7,233 bases of DNA, taken from assembly GCA_002790175.1 (NCBI GenBank), contig PFUQ01000072.1, forward strand, positions 1 to 7,233. The letters run 5' to 3'. How positions within the stretch are numbered: position 1 is the stretch's first letter; each line of letters starts with the position of its first letter. Positions 1-6,077 of the stretch are shown here, piece by piece. Below the pieces are notes generated by a model. The model was given only the letters and a program-made list of their open reading frames with translations. It did not search any database and was not told where the DNA came from. The position numbers were made by a program, and so were the translations under genes. Source of the DNA: Flavobacteriales bacterium CG_4_9_14_3_um_filter_32_8. Its GTDB lineage: Bacteria > Bacteroidota > Bacteroidia > Flavobacteriales_E > Vicingaceae.

Positions 1-57
1 TTTGTTTATTTTTAAGCGGTCTAAAAGGTCATTAGTTTTATCCTCAAAACCCCCGCA

Positions 58-88
58 CCTTGACATTTAGCGAAGCGTAATGGCAAGG
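58..88. repeat. Imperfect palindrome with GCGAAGC core
   Basis: The arms CCTTG (58-62) and CAAGG (84-88) pair perfectly. After an A-G mismatch, CATT (64-67) pairs with AATG (79-82). After two more mismatches a GC step closes a three-base GAA loop, so the centre reads GCGAAGC (70-76). Eleven of fifteen positions pair. GCGAAGC is known as an unusually stable DNA mini-hairpin sequence. The shape fits a REP-like intergenic element or the foot of a small transposon, but only one full copy is visible here. Confidence 0.5.
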
Positions 89-125
89 TATGTAAAAAAA
101 TCTTACAAGATATATAAATACTGAA

Positions 126-140
126 GCCATTTGTAATGGC
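126..140. repeat. Short perfect hairpin GCCATT-TGT-AATGGC
   Basis: GCCATT (126-131) and AATGGC (135-140) are perfect complements around a 3-base loop. The 3' arm is also complementary to a second GCCATT at 178-183, so the two pairings exclude each other. No T-run follows, so it does not look like an intrinsic terminator. Confidence 0.5.
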
Positions 141-203
141 ATAGCAAAAATTAAAATAGAATTTGTTTTAACGCTGTGCCATTAAATTGTTCTATTTTTG
201 CTA
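134..203. repeat. Two crossing inverted repeats (pseudoknot-like order)
   Basis: TAATGGCA (134-141) is complementary to TGCCATTA (177-184). Directly after its first arm, TAGCAAAAA (142-150) followed by AGAA (158-161) is complementary to the 14-base stretch at 190-203, with about seven bases bulged out of the left arm. The arms come in the order B-A-B'-A', so the two stems cross. If transcribed, this could fold as an H-type pseudoknot. As DNA it may be a degenerate repeat. No function can be assigned. Confidence 0.4.
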
Positions 204-256
204 CACAAAAAGAACACTGCAACGTACACGAGTAAATTACAATTTTTCTATTCGTA

Positions 257-270
257 CCGATAGCTATCGG
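257..270. repeat. Perfect 14-bp palindrome CCGATAGCTATCGG
   Basis: CCGATAGCTATCGG is perfectly self-complementary with no loop, and TTCG (251-254) and CGAA (274-277) extend it beyond a small bulge. From memory, words of this CCGATAGCTATCGG type recur between genes in Bacteroidota, but that was not checked here. It could be a protein-binding site or a dispersed short repeat. Confidence 0.5.
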
Positions 271-424
271 AATCGAAATTAACACTAAATCAACATGTTA
301 GTTCTGAATTGTTGTTTGAGTTTACAGCTATAAAGCGGATCTCTAATTTTATAACTAAAAAATTTAAAATAAACAATCAGCTACAATTTATTACGCAACT
401 AATGATAAAAAATTAAAACTTCAT

Positions 425-432
425 TACTTTTG
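425..432 (+). promoter_or_regulatory. Bacteroidota-type -7 promoter element upstream of the Fe-S gene
   Basis: TACTTTTG matches the Bacteroidota -7 consensus TAnnTTTG at every fixed position and is followed by C, as is common. No clear TTG is present about 20 bases upstream, so the -33 half is weak. Transcription would begin near 437-442, giving a leader of roughly 50 bases before the ATG at 488. This would be the promoter of the two-gene Fe-S unit. Confidence 0.5.
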
Positions 433-487
433 CGAAAGATGGAAGATAAAATGTGAAAGGGGAAGATTAAACCTCAAACTTATACTT

Positions 488-1276
488 ATGAGCGAATTAA
501 AAGTACCAACAATGGCAGAAATGATGGCTTCGGAGAAACAACCCGATGTATTATTTTGGGTAGGATGTGCTGGAAGTTTTGATGATCGAGCAAAAAAAAT
601 TACTCGAGCTTTTGTAAAAATATTAAATAAAGTAGGTATAAACTTCGCTGTATTAGGAACAGAAGAAAGCTGCACAGGAGACCCTGCAAAACGTGCTGGA
701 AATGAGTTTTTGTTTCAAATGCAGGCTATGACTAACATACAGGTTTTAAACGGTTATGAAATAAAAAAAATAGTAACCACTTGTCCACATTGTTTTAACA
801 CCATTAAAAATGAATATCCAGAATTAGGTGGTAACTATGAAGTAAAACACCACACCGAATTTTTACAAGAATTAATTAACGATGGCAAACTAACGATAGA
901 AGGAGGAAGTTTTAACGGAAAAAAAATTACTTTTCACGATCCTTGTTATTTAGGAAGAGCCAACAATGTATATGAAGCTCCACGTTTATTATTAGAAAAA
1001 TTAGATGCCGAATTAGTAGAAATGAAAAGGTGTAAATCTAACGGTTTATGTTGTGGAGCAGGAGGAGCTCAAATGTTTAAAGAAGCCGAAAAAGGCGATA
1101 AAGAAATTAACATAGAACGAACAGAGGAAGCAATCGCACTAAAACCAGATATTATTGCAACTGGCTGTCCATTTTGCATGACGATGATGAGTGATGGCAT
1201 AAAATTAAAAGATAAAGAAACTGAAGTTAAAGTTTTAGATGTCGCTGAATTGATAGTTCAAGCCAATAAATTATAA
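488..1276 (+). CDS. CCG-domain (Fe-S)-binding oxidoreductase subunit (HdrB/GlpC/LutA-like)
   Basis: This 262-residue cytosolic protein is built of two cysteine-rich CCG domains. In domain 1 the cysteines are C27 (VGCAGS), C62 (ESCTGDPA) and C99/C102 (TCPHC). In domain 2 they are C153 (DPCYLGR), C188-C189 (LCCGAGG) and C227/C230 (GCPFC). In HdrB such motifs hold noncubane Fe-S clusters and serve electron transfer; LutA and GlpC are relatives in lactate and glycerol-3-phosphate oxidation. The ATG at 488 is chosen because the N-terminal MSEL..VPTMAEMMA is typical of the flavobacterial family. No signal peptide or membrane segment is seen. The family usually works beside a ferredoxin-like dicluster protein, often encoded just upstream, but here 487 gene-free bases precede it. 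The electron donor and acceptor cannot be read from the sequence. The family call is firm; the pathway is unknown. Confidence 0.9.
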   Translation: MSELKVPTMAEMMASEKQPDVLFWVGCAGSFDDRAKKITRAFVKILNKVGINFAVLGTEESCTGDPAKRAGNEFLFQMQAMTNIQVLNGYEIKKIVTTCPHCFNTIKNEYPELGGNYEVKHHTEFLQELINDGKLTIEGGSFNGKKITFHDPCYLGRANNVYEAPRLLLEKLDAELVEMKRCKSNGLCCGAGGAQMFKEAEKGDKEINIERTEEAIALKPDIIATGCPFCMTMMSDGIKLKDKETEVKVLDVAELIVQANKL

Positions 1277-1303
1277 TCCCCTCTTTTTTCTTCCCAAAGG
1301 GGA
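1277..1303. repeat. Small inverted repeat TCCCCT/AGGGGA between two genes
   Basis: TCCCCT (1277-1282), starting at the first base after the stop codon, is complementary to AGGGGA (1298-1303) across a 15-base pyrimidine-rich loop. The fragment CTTCCCAAAGGGGA resembles C/G-rich intergenic repeats that I recall from flavobacterial genomes. There is no T-tract after the right arm, so a terminator is unlikely. It lies inside a 55-base gap between probably co-transcribed genes. Confidence 0.35.
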
Positions 1304-1331
1304 GATGAAGAGCTGAAAAAACAAAAAATAT

Positions 1332-1823
1332 ATGGAAGAAAATTATACAACATACCCCGATAATGCTAAAGTTTGGGTGTATCAAAGCAATCAACAGTTG
1401 GATAAAGATGAAGAGGATTATCTAAAAGTACAATTAGATGATTTTGTTTCATCATGGGAATCGCATGGAAAATTAGTAAAAGCAACTTTTGAAATCGTGC
1501 ATCACCTTTTTGTTGTTATTTTTGTGGATGAACAAGGAGATAAAATGTGCGGTACTGCTCAAGATAATTCTATTCGGTTAATGAAACAATTAGGTGCTGA
1601 ATTAGAAGTTGACTTTTTAAACAGAATGACACAGTCTTATAAAAAAGGAGATCAAGTAAAAATCGTTCAAATGAATGACTTTAGTACTTTATTAGCCAAT
1701 AACGAAATTGATGAAAACACCATTGTTTTTAATAACATGGTGACTACCAAATACGATTTTGAGAACCATTGGGAAGTCCCTTTAAAAGAAAGTTGGCACA
1801 AGCAGTTGTTGGTAATTTCGTAA
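1332..1823 (+). CDS. Conserved Bacteroidota protein, often labelled 'ABC transporter ATPase' without ATPase motifs
   Basis: The 163-residue product matches a family that I recall following the CCG-domain Fe-S gene in many flavobacteria. Recognisable marks are VWVYQSNQ near residue 15, the SWESHGK stretch near 41-47, NTIVFNNMV near 129-137 and the ending HWEVPLKESWHKQ. Databases often name this family 'ABC transporter ATPase', but I find no Walker A (GxxxxGKS/T), no Walker B and no LSGGQ signature, and it is far too short for a nucleotide-binding domain. No signal peptide or membrane helix is visible. Its function is unknown. The 55-base spacing after the Fe-S gene suggests one transcript and perhaps a linked role. 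The start follows the only reasonable in-frame ATG. Confidence 0.75.
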   Translation: MEENYTTYPDNAKVWVYQSNQQLDKDEEDYLKVQLDDFVSSWESHGKLVKATFEIVHHLFVVIFVDEQGDKMCGTAQDNSIRLMKQLGAELEVDFLNRMTQSYKKGDQVKIVQMNDFSTLLANNEIDENTIVFNNMVTTKYDFENHWEVPLKESWHKQLLVIS

Positions 1824-1918
1824 GAAATAAATAGCTTCTTAATTGTTACAAATTCACCTCCAGCATTAGTGGTAAAAAAATAAATAATTACATCATAGAT
1901 TTTATCGGATATTATTTC

Positions 1919-1926
1919 TATCTTTA
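1919..1926 (+). promoter_or_regulatory. Possible -7 promoter element upstream of the zinc-ribbon gene
   Basis: TATCTTTA differs from the consensus TAnnTTTG only in the last base and sits 32 bases before the ATG at 1958. No TTG is found at the expected -33 distance. The 134-base gap before the gene suggests that it has its own promoter, and this is the best candidate. Confidence 0.3.
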
Positions 1927-1957
1927 GAACAGATATAAACCCATTAAATTAAAGGCG

Positions 1958-2356
1958 ATGAGTATGATAGAAAATGATTATTTATGTCCAAAATGCAAAG
2001 GACATTTAAATGTGAGTGAATCGTTAGTATTTGCAACAAAAACACACAGAAAACATAAAGGATTAATATTGTTAAGCCCTAAGGTTGGAGAATATAAATA
2101 CAAACATCATCCTAAATTTCAATTGGAGAAAGGAGAGAAAGTCGAATTTTATTGCCCATTGTGCCAAGTAGATTTAACTTCAACCAAAAATAAAGATCAT
2201 GCCATGATTTATATGGTTGCCGATGAAGATAATTTTGAATATGAATTGTATTTCTCGAAAATTGCTGGAAAACAAAGTACCTACTTAGTTGCTCATGATA
2301 GTGTTGAAGCCTTTGGTGACGATGTCATTGATTTTGAGGATTTGATGTATGAATAA
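1958..2356 (+). CDS. Small zinc-ribbon protein of unknown function
   Basis: A 132-residue protein with two CxxC knuckles, C10-P-K-C13 near the N-terminus and C66-P-L-C69 in the middle, a spacing that fits one zinc ribbon with a long insertion. The insert (residues 28-60) is basic and histidine-rich (THRKHK, YKHHPK), while the C-terminal third is acidic (DDVIDFEDLMYE). No signal peptide or membrane helix is seen, so it is likely cytosolic. M3 is an equally possible start two codons downstream. It has gaps of 134 and 189 bases on either side and looks monocistronic. The ribbon could bind nucleic acid or a protein partner, or be purely structural; nothing here decides. I do not recognise a named family beyond 'hypothetical, Bacteroidota'. 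Confidence 0.7.
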   Translation: MSMIENDYLCPKCKGHLNVSESLVFATKTHRKHKGLILLSPKVGEYKYKHHPKFQLEKGEKVEFYCPLCQVDLTSTKNKDHAMIYMVADEDNFEYELYFSKIAGKQSTYLVAHDSVEAFGDDVIDFEDLMYE

Positions 2357-2456
2357 ATCATAAGTGGGTTCTGGTTGAAGTATTATTGTTTTGACTAAAA
2401 TTTTTCGTTATTGAACAAAGGGTAATTTGGACTATTGTTTAGTGATTCTGTTTTTC

Positions 2457-2500
2457 TTTAAAATGTTGTTGCTTTTATTAGCAATTTTTAACATTTTAAA
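2457..2500. promoter_or_regulatory. Strong dyad just upstream of guaB (operator or weak terminator)
   Basis: TTTAAAATGTT (2457-2467) and AACATTTTAAA (2490-2500) are perfect 11-base complements. Inside them TTGC (2469-2472) pairs with GCAA (2481-2484), leaving an 8-base loop and an uneven internal bulge. The right arm lies where the -33 region of the guaB promoter should be, so it could be an operator. It is also followed by six Ts (2509-2514), so it could act as an AT-rich terminator for the upstream gene. The sequence does not settle which. Confidence 0.5.
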
Positions 2501-2515
2501 ATCAACTATTTTTTG

Positions 2516-2523
2516 TACTTTCG
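2516..2523 (+). promoter_or_regulatory. Possible -7 promoter element of guaB
   Basis: TACTTTCG matches TAnnTTTG at all fixed positions but one, and C follows it as usual. The initiation point would be near 2528-2533, leaving a leader of about 15 bases before the ATG at 2546. No TTG lies at the -33 distance; that place is taken by the right arm of the dyad. It also argues against the in-frame TTG at 2513 as the true start. Confidence 0.4.
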
Positions 2524-2545
2524 CCTCAATTTTATTTACACTTTT

Positions 2546-4015
2546 ATGATTATTAGTTCAGATAAATTTATTGGCGAGGGTTTAACTTACGACGATGTTT
2601 TAATGGTTCCTGCTTATTCTGAAGTTTTACCTCGAAATGTTGATGTTTCCTCCCAATTTACTAGAAACATCAAATTAAATGTGCCCATAGTTTCCGCTGC
2701 AATGGATACTGTAACCGAATCTAAATTAGCAATTGCTATTGCTCAGGAAGGTGGAATTGGTGTGTTGCATAAAAACATGACCATCGAACAACAAGCAGAA
2801 AAAGTGAGAATTGTAAAACGTTCAGAAAGTGGTATGATTCAAGACCCCGTGACACTTTCGGTGAATGCAAATGTGGGAGATGCTCTAAAATTAATGGCAG
2901 AATTTAAAATTGGAGGAATACCCGTTGTAGATGCTAAAAACTTATTGGTGGGTATTGTAACCAATAGAGATTTAAGATTTCAAAAAAATATGTCATCTCC
3001 AATTAAGGACATCATGACATCAAAAAATATTATTACTACTCCCGAAAATACGAGCTTAGAAACCGCTCGAGAAATTTTACAACAGTATAAAATAGAAAAA
3101 TTACCAGTAGTTAACGCAAAAAACGAATTAAAGGGATTAATCACTTATAAAGACATTACCAAAGTAATTTTAAAACCAAATGCTTGTAAAGATAAATTTG
3201 GCAGACTAAGAGTGGCAGCAGGAGTAGGAGTAACCGCTGATGTAATGGAAAGAGTAGATGCTTTATATAAAGCTGGGGTTGACGCCATAGTGATTGATAC
3301 AGCTCACGGGCATTCGAAAGGAGTGATAGAAACACTAAAAAACGTAAAAAAACGTTTCCCAGATTTAGAGGTAATTGTTGGAAATATTGCCACTGCTGAG
3401 GCTGCAAAAGCTTTAGTAGAAGCTGGAGCAGATGGCGTAAAAGTTGGAATTGGTCCTGGTTCAATATGCACTACAAGAATTATTGCAGGAGTTGGAGTTC
3501 CACAATTATCTGCTATTATGATGGTTGCCGAAGGACTAAAAGGAACAGGAGTTCCTTTAATTGCAGATGGAGGCATTCGTTTTACCGGAGATATTGTAAA
3601 AGCATTATCTGCTGGAGCAGATTCAATTATGGCTGGTTCTTTGTTTGCTGGAGTTGATGAATCACCAGGAGACACCATTATTTATGAAGGTAGAAAGTTT
3701 AAAGCATATAGAGGAATGGGTTCCATCGAAGCCATGCAAAAAGGCTCTAAAGATAGATACTTTCAGGATGTAGAAGATGATATTAGCAAGTTAGTACCCG
3801 AGGGAATATCAGGAAGAGTTCCCTATAAAGGACATTTAAGCGAAGTAATTTACCAAATGGTGGGCGGATTGAGAGCTGGAATGGGTTATTGCGGAGCTGT
3901 AAATATAGAAGAATTAAAAAAAGCGAAGTTTATTCGGATAACCCATTCTGGAATGAATGAGAGTCATCCGCATAACATCAGTATTACAAGTGAAGCACCA
4001 AACTATTCAAGATAA
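2546..4015 (+). CDS. guaB: Inosine-5'-monophosphate dehydrogenase
   Basis: This is the NAD-dependent oxidation of IMP to XMP, the committed step of guanine nucleotide synthesis, in the cytosol. The 489-residue length is normal for bacterial IMPDH. In order: N-terminal LTYDDVLMVP (residues 13-22); a CBS-domain pair at about 96-205 inserted in the barrel; the NAD-side DTAHGHS (251-257); the catalytic loop GIGPGSICTTR (301-311) with nucleophile Cys308; the IADGGI phosphate-binding stretch; YRGMGS; and the mobile-flap Arg404-Tyr405 dyad. All key residues are present. The ATG at 2546 is chosen over an in-frame TTG at 2513: the upstream 11 residues are unlike the family and overlap the likely -7 element. 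The next gene follows after 18 bases, so the gene probably heads the chaperone operon. Confidence 0.97.
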   Translation: MIISSDKFIGEGLTYDDVLMVPAYSEVLPRNVDVSSQFTRNIKLNVPIVSAAMDTVTESKLAIAIAQEGGIGVLHKNMTIEQQAEKVRIVKRSESGMIQDPVTLSVNANVGDALKLMAEFKIGGIPVVDAKNLLVGIVTNRDLRFQKNMSSPIKDIMTSKNIITTPENTSLETAREILQQYKIEKLPVVNAKNELKGLITYKDITKVILKPNACKDKFGRLRVAAGVGVTADVMERVDALYKAGVDAIVIDTAHGHSKGVIETLKNVKKRFPDLEVIVGNIATAEAAKALVEAGADGVKVGIGPGSICTTRIIAGVGVPQLSAIMMVAEGLKGTGVPLIADGGIRFTGDIVKALSAGADSIMAGSLFAGVDESPGDTIIYEGRKFKAYRGMGSIEAMQKGSKDRYFQDVEDDISKLVPEGISGRVPYKGHLSEVIYQMVGGLRAGMGYCGAVNIEELKKAKFIRITHSGMNESHPHNISITSEAPNYSR

Positions 4016-4033
4016 TTTAAAAATTAAATCACA

Positions 4034-6007
4034 ATGAAAAAAATCGTATTTGTATTATTCATTACTATTTCGGTAATAACCTTACATGCTCAGCAATTAG
4101 ATCCTGTTTTATTAAAAATAGGCGATAAAGAGGTGAAATTATCAGAATTTAATGCCATTTTTAATAAAAATAATACCAATGAAAAAACTACCCAAGAATC
4201 GGTTAATGAATATTTAGACTTGTATATAAAGTTTAAATTAAAGGTTAGAGAAGCTGAAGAATTAGGTTATGATACGTTGCCAAAATTTATAAATGAATTG
4301 AAAGGCTACCGAAAACAATTAGCCGAACCTTACTTAACAGATAAAGAAGTTACGGAAAGTTTAATAAAAGAAGCCTATGACAGAATGAAAATTGATGTGA
4401 GAGCTAGTCATATTTTAATAGAAGTAAACCCTGATGCTTTACCAGCAGATACGTTAATAGCATACAACAAAGCATTAAAAGCAAGAAAAAGAATTCTTGA
4501 TGGTGAAGATTTTGCCAAAGTAGCACAAGAAGTCTCTAGTGATCCTTCGGCTAAGAAAAATGGAGGAGATTTAGGTTATTTTACTGCAATGCACATGGTA
4601 TATCCATTCGAAACAGCAGCTTATACTACTAAGGTAGGTGAAGTTTCTATGCCTGTTAGAACTAGATTTGGGTATCATATAGTAAAAGTTTTTAATACAA
4701 GACCAGCAAGAGGAACTTTAAAAGTTGCTCACATTATGATTAAGGCAGATAATAATGCATCTCCAGAAGATGCGGCTGCCAAAAAAATTAAAATCGATGA
4801 AATTTATTCTAAATTAACAAAAGAAGGACAGGATTTTGCTGAAATGGCAAAACAATTTTCAGACGATCAAGGCTCTGCAAGAAAAGGAGGAGAATTACCA
4901 GAATTTAATACAGGTAAGATGGTTGAATCATTTGAAAATGCTGCCTTTGAATTAAAAAAAGATGGAGATATTTCGGAACCTATAAAAACAGAATTTGGAT
5001 GGCATATTATTAAACGATTAAGCTTAAAAGAATTGGCATCTTACGAAGAATTGTACAATGAGATAAAAGCTAAAGTTGCTAGAGATTCTAGATCTAATAA
5101 GAGTAAAGATGTTTTATTGAAAAGAATAAAAGATGAAAATGGGTTTAAAGAAGATATCAAAAAAAGAAATGATTTTTATCAACTCATCACCAAAGAAGAA
5201 TATCTTAAAGGGGATTGGAAAGCTGAAAAAGCTAAAAAATTTAATAAGTTTATGTTCGGTTTTTATGCTCCAAATGGAGATAAAGTGGAATATACCCAAA
5301 CGGATTTTGCTAATTATTTAGAAACACAAAAAACTAAAGGTAAAACAGAGGTAAACATCATTGCCGAAATAAACCAATTATACGATAAAATTTTAGAAAA
5401 AACAGCTTTAGATTTTAAAGATTCAAGATTAGAAAAAACAAACGAAGACTTTAGGTTGTTAATGTTAGAATACAGAGATGGAATTTTATTGTTTGACTTG
5501 ACTGACGAAAAAGTATGGTCTAAAGCAGTAAAAGATAGCATTGGCTTACAAAAATTTTATGAAGAAAATAAAAGCAATTACATGTGGAATCAAAGAGTAG
5601 ATGCTACGTTATATATCTGTAGCGATGAAACTGTAGCTAAAAATGTTCAAAAAATAATTAGTAAGAAAGCTAAAAAAGGATACACCAACGAGCAAACACT
5701 AAAAATGGTTAATGTCGACAGTCAGTTGGCATTAAAAATTGAAGAAAATAAATATGCTAAGAACGACAATGAGCTGGTTGATAAAGCAACTTGGCAAAAG
5801 GGAATAACAACAGTTGTAAAAGGTGATAATAATGTTGTTATCGTTGAAATCAAACAAGTTATAGAGCCAGAACCAAAAAAAATAAGTGAAATAAAAGGGT
5901 TAATTACTTCTGATTATCAAAACTATTTAGAGCAAGAATGGGTGAAAGAATTAAAATCTAAATATAAAGTTGATGTGGATAAAGAAGTTTTAAAATTAGT
6001 TAAGTAA
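4034..6007 (+). CDS. Periplasmic PpiC-type peptidyl-prolyl isomerase with two parvulin domains
   Basis: A 657-residue exported folding factor. Residues 1-19 form a signal peptide (KK, hydrophobic core, LHA before QQ) without a lipobox cysteine, so it is likely soluble in the periplasm. An N-terminal SurA_N-like helical part (about 25-115) precedes parvulin domain 1 (about 120-220; ASHILIE with H126, GGDLGYF 177-183, YHIVKV with H215). Domain 2 spans about 228-328 (AHIMIK with H233, KGGELPEF 284-291, WHIIKR with H324). Both keep the paired histidines and glycine-rich loop expected of active parvulins. Residues 505-610 look like a third, decayed parvulin repeat with no histidines, followed by a lysine-rich C-terminal helix. 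The role in outer-membrane protein folding is inferred from the family and from the SurA-type neighbours. It lies 18 bases after guaB. Confidence 0.9.
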   Translation: MKKIVFVLFITISVITLHAQQLDPVLLKIGDKEVKLSEFNAIFNKNNTNEKTTQESVNEYLDLYIKFKLKVREAEELGYDTLPKFINELKGYRKQLAEPYLTDKEVTESLIKEAYDRMKIDVRASHILIEVNPDALPADTLIAYNKALKARKRILDGEDFAKVAQEVSSDPSAKKNGGDLGYFTAMHMVYPFETAAYTTKVGEVSMPVRTRFGYHIVKVFNTRPARGTLKVAHIMIKADNNASPEDAAAKKIKIDEIYSKLTKEGQDFAEMAKQFSDDQGSARKGGELPEFNTGKMVESFENAAFELKKDGDISEPIKTEFGWHIIKRLSLKELASYEELYNEIKAKVARDSRSNKSKDVLLKRIKDENGFKEDIKKRNDFYQLITKEEYLKGDWKAEKAKKFNKFMFGFYAPNGDKVEYTQTDFANYLETQKTKGKTEVNIIAEINQLYDKILEKTALDFKDSRLEKTNEDFRLLMLEYRDGILLFDLTDEKVWSKAVKDSIGLQKFYEENKSNYMWNQRVDATLYICSDETVAKNVQKIISKKAKKGYTNEQTLKMVNVDSQLALKIEENKYAKNDNELVDKATWQKGITTVVKGDNNVVIVEIKQVIEPEPKKISEIKGLITSDYQNYLEQEWVKELKSKYKVDVDKEVLKLVK

Positions 6008-6077
6008 TCATACAATAGCTTATTAGCGGCACATTCCTATAATTGGATTGTAAGTGAGATTGTATTGCCAGTAATTT

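Larger units (their letters stand above)
1..424. other. Gene-free, dyad-rich intergenic region
   Basis: No reading frame here is long enough, or looks protein-like enough, to call a gene. The left edge has short frames open to the boundary (+ strand to about 70, - strand from an ATG at 66), but neither is recognisable. What stands out is base-pairing potential: an imperfect palindrome at 58-88, a short hairpin at 126-140, two crossing inverted repeats between 134 and 203, and a perfect palindrome at 257-270. The word AATGGCA occurs at 79-85 and 135-141, and its complement at 177-183. This suggests intergenic repeat debris or an untranslated structured element. I see no transposase fragment. 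From about 280 to 424 there is only AT-rich sequence. Confidence 0.6.

Noticed and set aside
1..66. Frame on the - strand from an ATG at 66 to the left edge (22 codons)
   Set aside because: Its start codon lies inside the palindrome at 58-88, a stop codon directly precedes it, no promoter-like site lies upstream, and the 22 residues resemble nothing I know. More sequence on the left would decide.
2..70. Frame on the + strand open from the left edge to a stop at 68-70
   Set aside because: It is only 22 codons, basic and serine-rich, with no recognisable C-terminal motif. It could be the tail of an upstream gene but cannot be supported.
160..310. Integron attC-like or other recombination site suggested by TAACGCTGTGCC, GTACACGAG and GTTAGTT words
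   Set aside because: No pair of core sites matching RYYYAAC and GTTRRRY at a sensible distance was found, and there is no cassette gene.
439..456. Five-codon upstream frame (ATG to TGA) in the leader of the Fe-S gene
   Set aside because: Too short to distinguish from chance in AT-rich DNA and without regulatory codon runs.
424..675. 83-codon frame on the - strand
   Set aside because: It lies opposite the conserved N-terminal half of the Fe-S protein and its start region; its composition is that of a complement-strand shadow.
3156..3678. Frames on both strands inside guaB (- strand 3156-3464 and 3304-3678; + strand 3466-3657)
   Set aside because: All overlap the catalytic half of IMP dehydrogenase, and their leucine- or proline-rich composition is that of shadow frames.
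5114..5541. Short frames on both strands inside the PpiC-type gene
   Set aside because: They overlap a well-supported long coding region and show only low-complexity Lys/Ile/Phe-rich translations.
6011..6064. TACAAT/ATTGTA inverted repeat and a doubled GATTGTA in the gap before the lipoprotein gene
   Set aside because: A six-base stem with a 30-base loop and a seven-base direct repeat are expected by chance in AT-rich sequence; no promoter consensus is present.
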